64,000 nt of DNA from Motacilla alba alba (Eukaryota > Chordata > Aves > Passeriformes > Motacillidae). The DNA lies in the NCBI RefSeq assembly GCF_015832195.1, contig NC_052021.1:30964786-31028785 (forward strand), given 5' to 3'. Positions 14,817 to 26,300 of this stretch are shown here, in pieces. The position numbers and the translations under genes were made by a program. Below the pieces are notes generated by a model, which ran no database searches, was not told where the DNA came from, and saw only the letters and a program-made list of their open reading frames with translations. Numbering within the stretch: the first letter of the stretch is position 1; the number at the start of each line of letters is the position of its first letter.

Positions 14817-14850
14817 ACAAAGAAACAAACAAACCAACTAAACCAAACCA
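14817..14850. repeat. A/C-rich simple repeat (AAAC/AACC)
   Basis: A run of AAAC and AACC units lies just upstream of the PLPP4 splice acceptor. It is not a normal pyrimidine tract, and the acceptor's own weaker tract (tgctttgctttatcag) follows it. Confidence 0.7.
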
Positions 14851-14894
14851 GCACTAATTGCAGTTCACTGTAGTGATGTGCTTTGCTTTATCAG

Positions 14895-15065
14895 TTGCAT
14901 TTTCAGGCCTTGGCTTCACCACCTTCTACCTGGCTGGAAAGCTGCACTGCTTCACGGAGAGCGGCCGAGGGAAGAGCTGGAGGCTCTGTGCAGCAATCCT
15001 GCCCCTCTACTGTGCCATGATGATCGCCCTGTCACGGATGTGTGACTACAAACACCACTGGCAAG
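14895..15065 (+). CDS. PLPP4: PLPP4 penultimate coding exon (PAP2 domain, most of the C3 motif)
   Basis: This is an internal coding exon of phospholipid phosphatase 4, an integral membrane PAP2-family enzyme that removes phosphate from lipid phosphates such as diacylglycerol pyrophosphate and phosphatidate. The 171-bp exon begins after TTTATCAG and ends before GTCAGA, with codons split 1|2 at both ends. It encodes AFSGLGFTTFYLAGKL (a membrane segment), a short CFTESGRGK loop, a second membrane segment WRLCAAILPLYCAMMIAL, and SRMCDYKHHWQ. The latter is the C3 catalytic motif SRx5Hx3D up to its Asp, whose first base G is the last base of the exon. The residues match vertebrate PLPP4 as I recall it almost exactly; the paralogue PLPP5 is the main alternative. 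The start was chosen so that the Phe codon T|TT keeps the conserved FAFSGLG; another AG lies inside it but would lose those residues. Confidence 0.93.
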
Positions 15066-15124
15066 GTCAGACATGGACATGCCCTTTTGTCCTACTCTTT
15101 TTTCCTTTGTTGGCCACGTATTTC

Positions 15125-15464
15125 TGTTGTAATGCGACACAGAATGAACGACACTCGCGCTTTGAGATGTGTCACCCTGATTTTCTAAGACTTTGCTAAG
15201 CCTTCTGATGTTTGCATTCTTGTAACAAACTTTCTCACACACAGTTCTGTAAACAACTTATGTTTTGCATTCTTTCATGGAGGAGGAGAGAACTGATGGA
15301 CTCTTAGTCTGTCCAGTGTCATTGGAGAGGTGGCACTGTCACCCTCCAATCCATTGTCACTTTTGGAAAACTGTAAATGTTGGAGTCAGAAAATAAAGGT
15401 CCCTCTTTTTGTTCACCTGGAGAGCAGCAGTGTCCGTGTCGTCTTTTCGTGTCGTATTACAACA
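15125..15464 (+). mobile_element. solo-LTR-like element with poly(A) signal
   Basis: The segment is bounded by a near-perfect terminal inverted repeat: TGTTGTAATGCGACAC at 15125 and GTGTCGTATTACAACA ending at 15464, one mismatch in 16. The ends are TG...ACA as in LTRs. An AATAAA lies at 15392-15397, followed by a GT-rich stretch (GTGTCCGTGTCGTC), the expected layout of an LTR R/U5 region in plus orientation. No target-site duplication is evident: the 6 bases outside are TATTTC and GAGATG. An old solo LTR is the best reading; a short DNA transposon with inverted ends is the alternative. Confidence 0.65.
15392..15397 (+). promoter_or_regulatory. intronic poly(A) signal AATAAA
   Basis: A canonical AATAAA lies inside the LTR-like element with GT-rich sequence 30-60 bases downstream. 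It is in sense with PLPP4, 327 bases after the donor of the preceding exon, so it could terminate transcripts that fail to splice. Confidence 0.45.
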
Positions 15465-15742
15465 GAGATGTTTAAGGTAAAAAAGGGGTAGGTAGTTTAT
15501 TTCTGAACTCTGATATTTATAAGTGATTATGGATTGGAAGATGAAAATGCTACTTTTTTAACTACACTGGTCAAACTAACAGTTTATCAATTCTCTTTTC
15601 TTCTAGAAAGGAATTTAAAACAATTATTATTTATATGAAAACTGCGTGAGAAACTCTATTACAAAAATATAAACATCAGGAGGTTTAGAAGAGGTTTAGA
15701 AGAACACAGTGACATATTTCTTTGATTTTTTTCTGTTTCAGT

Positions 15743-15771
15743 ACATGGTGTGAGTTAAAACACCATGGTGT
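15743..15771. repeat. short palindrome and hairpin
   Basis: ACACCATGGTGT at 15760-15771 is a perfect 12-bp palindrome, and ACATGGTGT at 15743-15751 can also pair with its left half. It is small and may be chance. Confidence 0.6.
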
Positions 15772-18262
15772 GCTATAGATTTTCCTTGCTGCTGGATTAA
15801 TGCTGGGGCTTTCTGGCAAGGTTGGATTAGCTAGCACTGACCTTCAGAGCTTCAGGCCTCTGCCACAGCATCCTCTCCTCCCTCACAGCAGGCACTTCTG
15901 GAGTGCAACACCCATCAGGTCGCTGCATCTGTCACTCTTGTCTCAGAGTCCTTCAAAATTCTGTAAATAATGGGGAAGGTTGTGCTATTTATCAATTACA
16001 CACTCGTGTGACAATTCAGAAAACCCTGCCATCAATTATTTCTTTTTCCATTTCTTCGCCTTCTTTATGGCCACCTCTGTGGCTTCCTTGCTTTTACTCA
16101 TTCTTCTGCTAGGTAAACCAGCCTGTAATTGCTTTCCCCCTATTTTTCCCTGTATTCCTATAAGAAATACCATGCATGTTATTTCTGATGCTGTTATCTA
16201 GGTCACCTTGGCTTTCTGTGGTATTGCTAGGACTGTACTGCTGGCCTTGCAAATTGAACTCCCCTCAAGGTCCTGAGTGTTTCTTTCAATTACCTGAAAT
16301 TTCAGTTCCACACTGGTTCCATGCTGTTTCCTGTTTTCCAGCGCTGTGGAGGGTTGACCCTGGCTGGACACCAGGTCTGTCACTCTTCTCCTCAGCTGGA
16401 AGGATGAGCGAAAATGCAGTGAAAGGTTCCTGAGTTGAGATAAGCTGAAGGAGAGATCACTCAGCAGCTGCTGTCACGGTGCCTGAAGCAGCTCCTGGCC
16501 CTACTTCCTCACTGACCTGGGTGTCAGCAGGGCTGTTTCTCTCACATATTCTCACTCCTCTCTCCAGCTGCTATTTCAGTTGTCCAGATTTTTTTTTCCA
16601 TTTTTTTACATCTGTTATTCCAGAGGTGCTCCCATATCCCTGCTGTGCCCAGCCTTCACCAGTGACAGACCCATCCTGGAGCTGCTTGGTGCTGGCTCTG
16701 TTGCACATGGAGAAGATTCTCACAGAAGCCACCCCTACAGCTCCCTCTGCCACCAAAACCTGGCCCAAAATCCCAGCACAAAGACAGCATTCTGTTGGTT
16801 CCTCATATAATTTCAATTCATTGCTGCATTGCTCTGTCCCCCTGAGCACCCTCTCATCTCTCCCAGCAGCAGAACCAATCTCAGCCACGTTTTCCCTCAC
16901 CCTGCTGTGCTCCTGCAGCTGTCTAATCACCAGCCATTAGCCTTGACATCTTCTCTGAGAAGCCTCCTGGATTCCAGCAGGGCCTTGTCTTGTTTCAGGA
17001 CCCATTTCTCCTTCTCTCAGTGACGCTGGGGCTGGAGAGAGCCTCCAGCACAAACCTGCTGAGCCAGAGGTGCTGCCTCTCCAGGCTGGCAGGAGGCACA
17101 CAAAACACTGGGCACTTGGCCTGAGCTCCCTGTTAAAGAGAAAAGGAGGAGTGGGAAGAAATGTGGAGAGTACAGATCTGCTCTCGAGTTTGGAACAGGT
17201 GTTTGCAGTGTGAACTGTCCCTTGCCAGAATTATTGATGGGCTGAAAGGTGAAGCAGGTGATGGTGGTGTGCTTTGTACACAGTGGAGGAACACTGAGCC
17301 CAGGGGCTGGGACTCAGCTCATCACAGCTGCTCCTATTCTGCCTTTGAATTTTAAGGAGATGGAGCTGCAAACTTACGGGAATAAATTACACGGGACTCC
17401 ATTTTCTTCATGCTGGAAAAGGCCCATTCTTTATTCACATATTCCATTTTTATGCAGTTTTACAGACTTTGTGTGGGACTCTGGTTAGGAGCTTTCTTGC
17501 CAGTCACCTTTATTGGTTAGTAACAAGTTGTTATTCTGCATTGATTGGTCACTCAAACCCTCAGTGTCTACATGTAGGAAAGTTGGTTGTGAAAGATAGT
17601 TTTCATTTTTCTAACTGTGTAAAAAGAGTTTATGCAGGTGCAAGTTATTTTTTCCCCAGGACTAGCTTGTTATGTTGACAAATTGCTCCCAACAGGATTG
17701 CTTTCACACGGGAACTTGCAAAATGCTGGCTTTGACAAGCCCAGCCACTGATTCTAGGAGAGCAGGCCTGATTTTATAAAGCTTTGCTTGAGGATTTTTC
17801 TACCTTACTGCAACACCAACCCATCTCTTCCCAAGAGCAGTGCTGGCAGACATTATCCTGCAGGTGACCTCTGCTTTCCCCTGAAAGAGCTGTGCCCCCA
17901 AGGGGGACACTGGCTCACTCTGGGCACAGCCCAGAACCTCAGGCCTTGGCTTTTCTGCTCAGCAGAGGCAGCTAATTGTAGTAAATCATGTATGGTGGCT
18001 TGGTGATGGAGCCTTTATTATGCTGTGGGAAGTGAAGAAGGACCATTAGTTTTGAGTCCAAGACTTAGCACAGAGCAGGTGAAAGATGGAGTGTGCCTCT
18101 ATTAAAAATCCATTGAATGTGCTTACAACATCAATGTCATGAGAACTTTATGAGCTCCATTCAATTTGGCTGGAGAGAGTGATATTCAAGGCCTTAGTAT
18201 TGGTATTAGTGAATATTAGGATATTTTCCTGTGAATCCTGAATTCTTGAAAATATCAGTTCC

Positions 18263-18411
18263 ATATCTATATTTATATTATTTATATTTATATTTATCCT
18301 TATATTTCTATTTCTATTTATATTTAATATATATTATAGATATATAATATGTTATATATCATATAACAGATGATATATTATATATAATTTATATATTATA
18401 GATATATATTC
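18263..18411. repeat. TA-rich simple repeat
   Basis: About 150 bases made of TATTTA, TATATTA and ATATAT units lie in the last PLPP4 intron. It is low complexity and non-coding. Confidence 0.85.
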
Positions 18412-19753
18412 CCTGTATAGGCTTCTAAATGTGAAAATGTTAATTTTCTCATGGGAAAAAGGGAGAATTTTGTGTGGAAGAAGGTAAAGTTAAATACTGA
18501 GAATGAAAGAATATTCATTTTCTTTATGGACGAAGGGGAAAAAAGGAGAGTTACTTCTACCATGAAATCAAACAAAAGACAGAACCTTTTTTTTCAAAAA
18601 CAGGAGTTAAAAAAGCTGCCTGTGTTTTTGCTTATTCACCCCAGTCAAGCAAGGTCAGTAAGACAGACACCTTTGGCATAAATCACGTAGTGAATTTGTA
18701 TCATTGTGGTGCCCAAGCTGAGGTCCAGAGTTGCAAAATTTGTGTAAAGGTTTTGAAAGAAATTACCTGGGCAAGTTTTCAGCAAGCCTTAAAATCCCAG
18801 GGAACTTAAAGAGGACTGGCAAAAATCTGGTGTTTCTCCATGATTAAAAATAGTAATTTAAATAGTCATAGGCTTGACCTGAGTGTTAAGCAAAATACAA
18901 AAGCAGCTGGAACACTACTCAGTTAAAGGAGGATAATCTGAGAATTGCACCCAACACAGGTTTATAGAAGATTAATCTTGTCACAATAACTAAGTTTTTT
19001 ACAAGTTGATTGATGCTGTACCATGAAAATTCTTGCCCTCAGTACCTTTAATGCCATTATAGTTTGGTAGAGCCAGGCTGATGAAATCAGTCAGCTTCCA
19101 GTGGGGGTAGGATAAGTTACTGTCTGCACACAATCACCTTTTAAATTCCTGTTTGAGCCCGTTTCATTAATTTGTGATAGATTAATCATGTCCTTTTGTG
19201 TGAAGGAAGAGAACATAGGATTAGAAGGCATCTCCTGGGTCATTCCAGGTAGTCCTGTTCCTCAAATGTGACTTACAGTCACATTTCTTCAATTTATCCA
19301 CCTCACTATCAAATTTTTCAGGTTTTCTTGCCCCAGCCATTCCTGATAAAAGGCACCTCACTCCTCTGATGATTACAAACCATCTATTATGCATTGAAAA
19401 TTGAACCACATTGTTCTAATAAAAATAACAATGCCAAACCAGGGTAATTAATCTGTATTTAAGGACTTTAGACAAAAACAATTTGTATTGATTTACCCTT
19501 CTACGCCAGTAAACTCAATGATTCACCATTTTTATTACACTTTGGGTTTTTTTAATAAAAATAATGGAAACACAGATACACACAGATGATGTGGTGCTGA
19601 ATCAGTCTTGTTAAAATAAAATGTGTTGTCAGATCATATTTTAACCAGTGCCTTTGCCTCACTTCATTATTCTTCATGTTAAATCTGAGGCTTTCACAGA
19701 GTGTGTATGTCCAGTGAAATTTTTCTCTTGTTGCTTGTAAATGAAGCACAAGA

Positions 19754-19785
19754 TGAGGTGAGTATTTTAGTGAGGTGAGTATTTT
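19754..19785. repeat. 17-bp tandem duplication
   Basis: TGAGGTGAGTATTTT occurs twice with a 17-base period (19754 and 19771). Each copy contains GGTGAGT, which resembles a splice donor, but there is no open exon next to it that I can support. Confidence 0.75.
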
Positions 19786-20394
19786 GTGGTTATTTTAATA
19801 ACCAGAAACAGAAGGAATCCTCTACAGAAAATTTTAAATTGCCTAAGTGTGAGAGCTGCAAATATCTCAGCCTTACTTACCTTACTTTACTTTCTGATAG
19901 GAGTATGGGATAGTAAAAAACATCAAAGAAAGATAGTCAAGAGGTGTTAAATCAGTTAACAGGCATGCTTAGTCTGACCTTTCAGATGCTTTTGGTAAGA
20001 ATTCATCCAGCTTGAGGCTGTTCTTGGCAGTCTGCTTTTTTAAATGGGTGAAGATCCACGGGTCGCCCACCCACAAGTGGTCAGCTGTGATCTGGAACAT
20101 CAGGAATGTCTGATGCCCCGTGGAGGCCATTCTATTCCCAGTGTTCATCTGCCAAAACTGAGCCAACCATCTACAGTTTGGGTGTTCAAAATATTACACA
20201 AGTCCCCAAGGATGGATTTTATGTGTCCAGTGTGATTGTGGTATTTGGTTCTAAATTCTTTAGGAAAATTCAAAATTCACATTTTCTGTGTTAAACACTT
20301 TTACATCAACCAAAAGTCTTTTATTTGCAGTTTTCACTCCTGGCTGCCCTTCCCCTTGTAACATGCTTCTGGTTTTGTTGCTTTTTTCCTGCAG

Positions 20395-20594
20395 ATGCTT
20401 TCGTTGGAGGGGTCATTGGCCTCATTTTTGCTTATATTTGCTACAGACAGCACTACCCTCCTTTGGGCAATACAGCCTGTCACAAATCTTATGTTAGCCT
20501 GCTGGATCAGAACTCAGTGAAGAAAGAAGAGAGACCCACAGCAGACAATGCTACTGGGCTGCCTCTGGAGGGAATAACTGAAGGTCCCGTATGA
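20395..20594 (+). CDS. PLPP4: PLPP4 last coding exon (C-terminus and stop)
   Basis: The exon follows TTTTTTCCTGCAG and supplies AT to complete the split codon G|AT, the Asp that ends the SRx5Hx3D motif. It then encodes 65 residues and TGA at 20592-20594. AFVGGVIGLIFAYICYRQHY is the last membrane segment of the PAP2 domain; PPLGNTACHKSYVSL and a charged, presumably cytosolic tail with KKEERPTAD and LPLEGITEGPV follow. The end is nearly identical to vertebrate PLPP4 as I remember it, while the stretch LLDQNSV just before KKEERPTAD differs from the mammalian form, so this linker appears less constrained. Frame and phase agree with the exon at 14895-15065. No frameshift or premature stop is seen, so the gene looks functional. 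Confidence 0.94.
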
Positions 20595-22244
20595 CTTTGA
20601 GGAATGTGCAGAATGAACTTTTAGCCTTCTCACATTTCCTCCAAACTGGTCTCTTAACAGTGGTTCTTAGTGTGCATTTTTCTTTTGTTTCTTTCCTTTT
20701 TATAAAGGGAATTTAAATATTTTGTTTTTAATGCCGTGATACCATCATACTTTTAAAGTTAAATTTTCAGTTCATACTGACTTGCTGAATTATCTGTTTT
20801 CAGTCTACTGCAAGCAGGTAGAACTAGTCAAGGGAAAGGGGAAGAACATTATTAAAAAGAATCTTGTGTGGAGAATGGTTAAGAGACTAATTTTGAGATG
20901 TGGTTGAGCATATACTAGATCTGGAAACAGATTTTCTGAAGTATTGAGTATCTTCTACAAACTTCTGGTCATCTTCAGCACTCATTTATTTCGATGGGTG
21001 GCGAGTACACAGAGCACTTTTCATCAGGTGTTCAACATCTGTAATTTGATAATTTAGGGCATCATCCTTATGTTTATCTTGCTGCCTTCTGACATTAACA
21101 AAAATCTCCACATGCTGGTGAAACTTTGTATTAATTGTCAAGTTTTGCCAAGGTCGTTCTGAGCTACTAATGACTAAGAGGGCAAAAGGTGTGGCTGGTG
21201 AAGGGCTTGTGAGAGCCCAGCCTTGTGCATTAGTAGTTCCACAGGATGATTCTCACATTCAAGAAACTCCATGCTGTTAAAATTGCCAACCAACAACACA
21301 CAGGATGGATTAGAAACTTGGTGTTGCACCATCAGCAATTTTTGAGAACTCTTGCAGTGTTTGCCATCAAAACAAATTCGAAAGGAAAGAACACCCATTG
21401 CATTTAACAAGCTGAAGTCTTTCAAACAGATGTTTAAAGCCCCCTAGAACTGGGAGGATAAAGAAACACAAAGTTTTCTGTGGATCTCGTTGTGCCATGT
21501 TCATTCTTGTGTAGTGACTCACTGCAGCATGGCTGACCTGAGGAAATGCAAAGATTCTCATTCGTGACTTTGGGCGCACAACCATGAATGCTTGTGGTGG
21601 TTTCCAGCACTGTAACATATCCACAGGAAGGCTGGAGACAGTTTTCCACCAACCCCATCCCACATTTTCAGCTCACCATGCTCTTGGGCGTGGTGCTTGC
21701 CAAGGTTGGCTTGGTGCCTGAATTGGAACTCACCTGAATCAAACCACTGTCGGTGTGGAGAAGATTGACAAGAGCGTGACCTAAGTTAATTTATTATCAG
21801 TAGGATTCTGTTTGTTACATATGCACTATGCAGTATGCATCACATTCCTGTGAGATGATGTACCTTTGGATGGCAGAATGTCAGATTCCAGGTTTTTTCT
21901 CCTTAGGTATCCTGTGAAAAATGCAGGCAAAATATTCCAGACCACAGCCTGGCAGTTGAACATTTCTTGGAGCAATCAAGATGATGTTGATCAACGACCA
22001 CAATTACGGTGCTTCAGACTGGAGGAGACTGCTGCCATGATTATAATTTCTGTGTTCCTGTTGGAATATGCATCAGCCTCGTAGACATTTTGTGATTCAA
22101 ACAGCTCAGTGTCTTTATGTAAGGCTTGTCATTTACTTTCCTCAAAGCTAAGCTTTGTAGATTTTATTTTTTTTTAAAGAGCTGCTTCCTGATTGGCAAC
22201 ACTTGAATTTTTATAAAAAGCAAGTAAATTAGGGTCCCCTTAAA

Positions 22245-22250
22245 AATAAA
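22245..22250 (+). promoter_or_regulatory. PLPP4: possible proximal poly(A) signal AATAAA
   Basis: AATAAA followed about 15 and 35 bases later by TGTGTA-type elements. It could end a shorter PLPP4 3' UTR of about 1.7 kb. Confidence 0.35.
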
Positions 22251-23329
22251 GCTAATAACTGTGTACAAGAGGATGCAACCTTGCTGTGTATAAATTTATG
22301 GAATATTTGGAAAAGGCTATAAATAGGAAGTGACATTAAGGAACAGAAGGTAACAGGAGTGAACCCGGGAGGTTCTGTAGAAATCAGGCCTTGCAAAGCT
22401 GGTGCAGTTTAACTGAGCCAGAGGGAGGATGTTTCACTTACAGAATTCTGAGCTCTACCCGAGCTCTACCCCAGAGACAGTTGAATTAGCTGTGGTTTTC
22501 CTGGTGAATATACAGTAATTCACAATACCAGCATCAGCAAAGCAAAACTACTTGGCATTTACGCTGGATTTGAAAGAGCACTCCTCTGGTGTGGTTGAGA
22601 TCTTATTCTAGAAATCCACAGAGTTCAATGGAGGTTTAATCTTCCTACAAAGTTTTAAACCATCCTACAGAATTCTGTAACAAATATAGTTTTCTATTAC
22701 TTCATGTGGGAGGATTACTGAGAGCCTCAGAGCCAGGGTAAGACTTAGCTTTTCTTTCAGCAGGAACCCTAGTCTTCCAGGTTATATGCAAATGTTAAAA
22801 AAAGAATAAATCTTCAATCAAAATTAGAAGTTTAATACTGATGCATAGAGCATTTTGCATGTTTTTATATAGATCTGGCTTATTCTCAAAATGGAGTGGG
22901 GCCTTTTAATAGTGCTGTACACATTCTCAGTATTTGAATGGCTTTGGATACAGGCAGGCTGTCTTTGGGATGAGGAAAAGCTCTTCCAGCCCTCAAGTGA
23001 GTAGTGGCTGCTAAAGGATTGGAACATGAGCTGTAATACAGCACAAAAACTGAAATTGCAGGAGTAATTGGTGACCTCAGAAAAGCAGTAAAGAATAACA
23101 CATTTTAATGGGAATAATTAAATGGAGAGTCATAAAGGAGACAATGTAAAAGGTCTGATTAAAGTGTAATTAAAATTATGAAAGACTTAATGGAATGAAA
23201 CTTGTGGAGGGATCTGCAGGTGCCGCAATCAGCAGTGCAAAGTCAGCGTAGGGAAGGCATTTTTGTGGATCAATGTATTTTAATCTCATGCTTTCTCAAT
23301 GTGAAGGAAATGTAATGTTGTAATGCACC

Positions 23330-23335
23330 AATAAA
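23330..23335 (+). terminator. PLPP4: likely main PLPP4 poly(A) signal
   Basis: AATAAA is followed by ACAACACATG, a likely cleavage region near 23342-23350, and then by GT-rich sequence (TGTGGGTTTGTA, CTGTGTGC). This is the textbook arrangement of a vertebrate cleavage and polyadenylation site, in sense with PLPP4. Confidence 0.5.
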
Positions 23336-23345
23336 ACAACACATG

Positions 23346-26300
23346 AATGTGGGTTTGTACATCTGTGTGCTATCATTTTCTTTGAGAAGAATGTAATTTA
23401 GCAAGTTATTCTTGCTAATAAACCATGTAGAGCATCACACAAAAAGGAAGCCCTAAAGAAACAGTGTTATTAAAAGTCATTACTGATGCTATTAAAATGG
23501 AACAGCTTCCCTCCTTTAACCAAAATAATGCTCTTCAGCTTTCCTCCAGGCAAAGGTACAGTGTGAGACTGCAAGGCTGCAATTCTGCAATCATTACCCA
23601 GCTAAACCCAACAGGTCCCTTCCCTTGGTCCCATTCCATATCCCAAATAACACTGCACGTGCCATATTGAATAACAAACGAGGTTAGAACAGGAGGACAA
23701 TATCAAATCAAACACAGCAGGGGTATCCTGAAACCATGAGAGTGGCCACCAGCAGAATGTCCCCAGAGGGACTGCAGATCTCAGGCTCTGGGTTAGGAAT
23801 AGAGCATTTGTGCTGATTCATTCAGACTTTGTTACTGTTTCTAATTTGACCCTCTATTTTTTTTCCCTGTGCATAGAACAAATTATTTCCATTTAATGTG
23901 AAAAGAGAACCTCATTTTCCTTCTTTCTATCCATGGCAAAAAGACTTGGCTGTGGATTGGGAGGGGAAAAAAACCCAAACCTATTAAAAAGCCAAATTTT
24001 TGTTTTGTGGTACTAAAATTCTAGTGACCTTGGGAGAACTGCTCTAGATCACTGAGCAGATCACATCCTGGAGGTGAAATAAAGCCTTCACATGGGTTTT
24101 TTTTCTTAAAGTTGCTAAACAAGGCCATGTTGTTGGACAGTTGAAATCAAATTTCTTATTACTCTTACTCATCTTTACAAAATAAATAGTCTCACCTGCC
24201 ATCCCAGAGTACACTCCATACTCATCTGATAAGCAGACTGCCTACATTGCTGTCCTAAGAGGCTAAAAGTAAATTAGAAGTTTCCACTGGGATGCACCCA
24301 ATTTAATTCAGTTCATTATACAGAGAACTCCTGTTCTACAGGTGTGCAAATTACTCCCTGCTCGGGAGCTTGCTCTGAGCTGAGAAAAAGCATTATCATT
24401 TTGCCATTAAATTAAAATTTGCTCAATATATATAAAATTAAAATGACAAGACTGGGTAGGTAACTCCAAATGCACTGAATTAACTGAGATCCTTTTTGCA
24501 GATGCTACAGGATTTTTGCTGAAACTTGCAGAAATTAAAAAAAAAAACCAAAAAAAACCCCCACCAAAACCAAAAAAAAAACAGCATTCAAACTGGTCCA
24601 AACTTTGGGCCTTGTCTGAACCCAGATAACTATAACAAAAACATCTGAGCTGCAATAGATGTATGCTGAAGTTACAGAAGTGAAGATCTGCCCATTATTA
24701 TTTTCTGGGAAAAAACCCAAAAAACAAAAAACTAAAACCCACAACTTTCTAGAGGGAAAAGCAAGAGGCATCTGGGATAACCCCCATTTCATAATCTGAG
24801 TAGTAAGGTATGAAGTAGAAAATCCTCTCTCAGTGCTTTGGCTGAGTGAAAACAACAGAGAGATGCATTCAGCCTGTTCAGGAGGACTGCACAAAGTCAA
24901 GCATGAAACACAATTGAAGCAGCTCCAGAAACCTTAAACCTTTGGACTGAGTCTCTTTGTTAGTTTGCCAAAAAAGCTCTTAATTTCACTGGCAGATTTG
25001 CAGCAGCCATGCATTATTCTACTAGATTTTAATGTGGTCTGAAACAAGTTTATTTCTAGGAGTAGATGGGGCTGGGCACAAGGACACACTGGTTTTTATA
25101 ACAGTGATTATCTATGGCTTGCTTTTATTCAGCCTCTTGTTCACAGATGTAATTTTGCTTTTTCATTTCAACTCACAGCACTGTGCTCTCTGAGCTCCTT
25201 TGGGTCCCTGGTTCTTTCCATCTGCAGAGCAGCTTCTCTCCTGGTGATGAGAGGGGGAAGAGAATTGCTGGTGACATGTACACACCTTCTGGATGGTGTC
25301 TGTCTCCTTCCCTTTTCATCTTAATTCGATTTCCAAGTCTAATTAATGCTATATATAAGCAACATTCACCCACAAGACAGAATGAAGCTCCAAAAAGGAC
25401 CAGGTGTCATTGCAGAGTTGCCCAACTGGATCCAGACAAGCTCCAGCCAGAGAACTCAGGTTGCCACTGTCCAAACACAGAATTTCTCACTTTTTAAGCC
25501 AAAGGGCATTTAAAGAATTTTAAGGCTTTTACAGTTCTTAGTGTTGCAGTGAGAAAGGGCAGTCAGTAAAGGGAAGTTTTCAAAAGCCCTTTCACTCCTG
25601 GGTTCAAGTGCACTCTCCCCCTGATTCACAGCTGGAGCCAAAGCAGATTTCTGTTTTCCCATTTCTCAGGTTATAGGCTGAGCACACCCACACCTGATCT
25701 GGGAGGGACTGGTGAGTGCCCTGTCACACGTCTGGAGACAACAACTCAAAACATCCTAGCTAGCATCACTCAGTGACCTTCTGACACATTCAGATTAAGA
25801 GAGACGAGCTGCTAATTAAGACCCAAGCCCATCACATAATTGATCTAAGCCAGGGAAAGTTTGATTTATTAGTGCCAACAGGCTTGCCCAGTGCCCCATG
25901 CTGGACACACTGAGGAAGGCTGAAGGCTACCAAGAGGCAGATTATTGTCAAAAATCTCCTTGAGATTTTTATTAATTGTTTTTGTGTGTGTCAGGTTATT
26001 GGGAGAAAGGAGTCCCCACTCTATTGGGGGTGATATTTACAAAGCATTTATTGCTACTCAACAGACTGTTGAAAAATATCTCCTTTACCAGGCAGGCTGA
26101 ACACACAATTCTGTCGTGTTAGTCTGTATTCTGTGCACATCACCCCTTATCAGCATTACAGAGCATTTGTGTGTACAAAAACCCATTTCATCTTCATTCC
26201 CAGCCCAACAGGTTGAAGCCACAATGAAAGTTTCAGATGTGGGCTCCTGCTGAAGCCAATATAACACAGTAAAAAAGGAAGGGGAAAAGAACATTACAGC

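Larger units (their letters stand above)
1..14894 (+). other. PLPP4: PLPP4 intron (5' end outside window)
   Basis: This stretch lies upstream of the first recognisable PLPP4 exon and ends at its splice acceptor, so it is read as the intron between the exon carrying the PSxH catalytic motif and the one at 14895. I looked for that preceding exon, which should end just before Phe-Ala-Phe-Ser-Gly, and did not find it, so it lies to the left of the window. The DNA is AT-rich and CpG-poor, with frequent stops in all frames. It contains two CR1 fragments, A/T runs and small tandem duplications listed separately. The longest open frame (10373-11047, minus, 224 codons) has no recognisable domain and overlaps other chance frames. 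Confidence 0.7.
15066..20394 (+). other. PLPP4: last PLPP4 intron
   Basis: This intron separates the two recognised coding exons. It starts CAAG|GTCAGA, a rather weak donor, and ends in a strong pyrimidine tract TTGCTTTTTTCCTGCAG. It is phase 1. It holds an LTR-like element only 59 bp from the donor, an AT-rich satellite-like stretch at 18263-18411 and small tandem repeats. The open frames in 15.9-18 kb show no domain I recognise. I see no further exon. Confidence 0.85.
20595..23345 (+). other. PLPP4: probable PLPP4 3' UTR
   Basis: Sequence after the PLPP4 stop is AT-rich and non-coding. AATAAA hexamers occur at 22245-22250, near 22806 and at 23330-23335. The last has the best context, so I infer a 3' UTR of about 2.7 kb; a shorter form ending near 22270 is possible. 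RNA evidence would decide which is used. Small tandem repeats occur in it (for example GAGCTCTACCC twice at about 22450-22472). Confidence 0.45.

Noticed and set aside
14897..14905. Alternative splice acceptor TTTTCAG|GCC inside the PLPP4 exon
   Set aside because: Using it would remove conserved residues FAFSG and would not keep the expected phase as well as the acceptor at 14893-14894.
19754..19785. Repeated GGTGAGT resembling splice donors
   Set aside because: No open exon with an acceptor is associated; the motif is part of a 17-bp tandem duplication.
25950..25970. Hairpin followed by T-rich sequence, as in a bacterial terminator
   Set aside because: The window is vertebrate nuclear DNA with an AT-only-type stem; bacterial terminators are not relevant.
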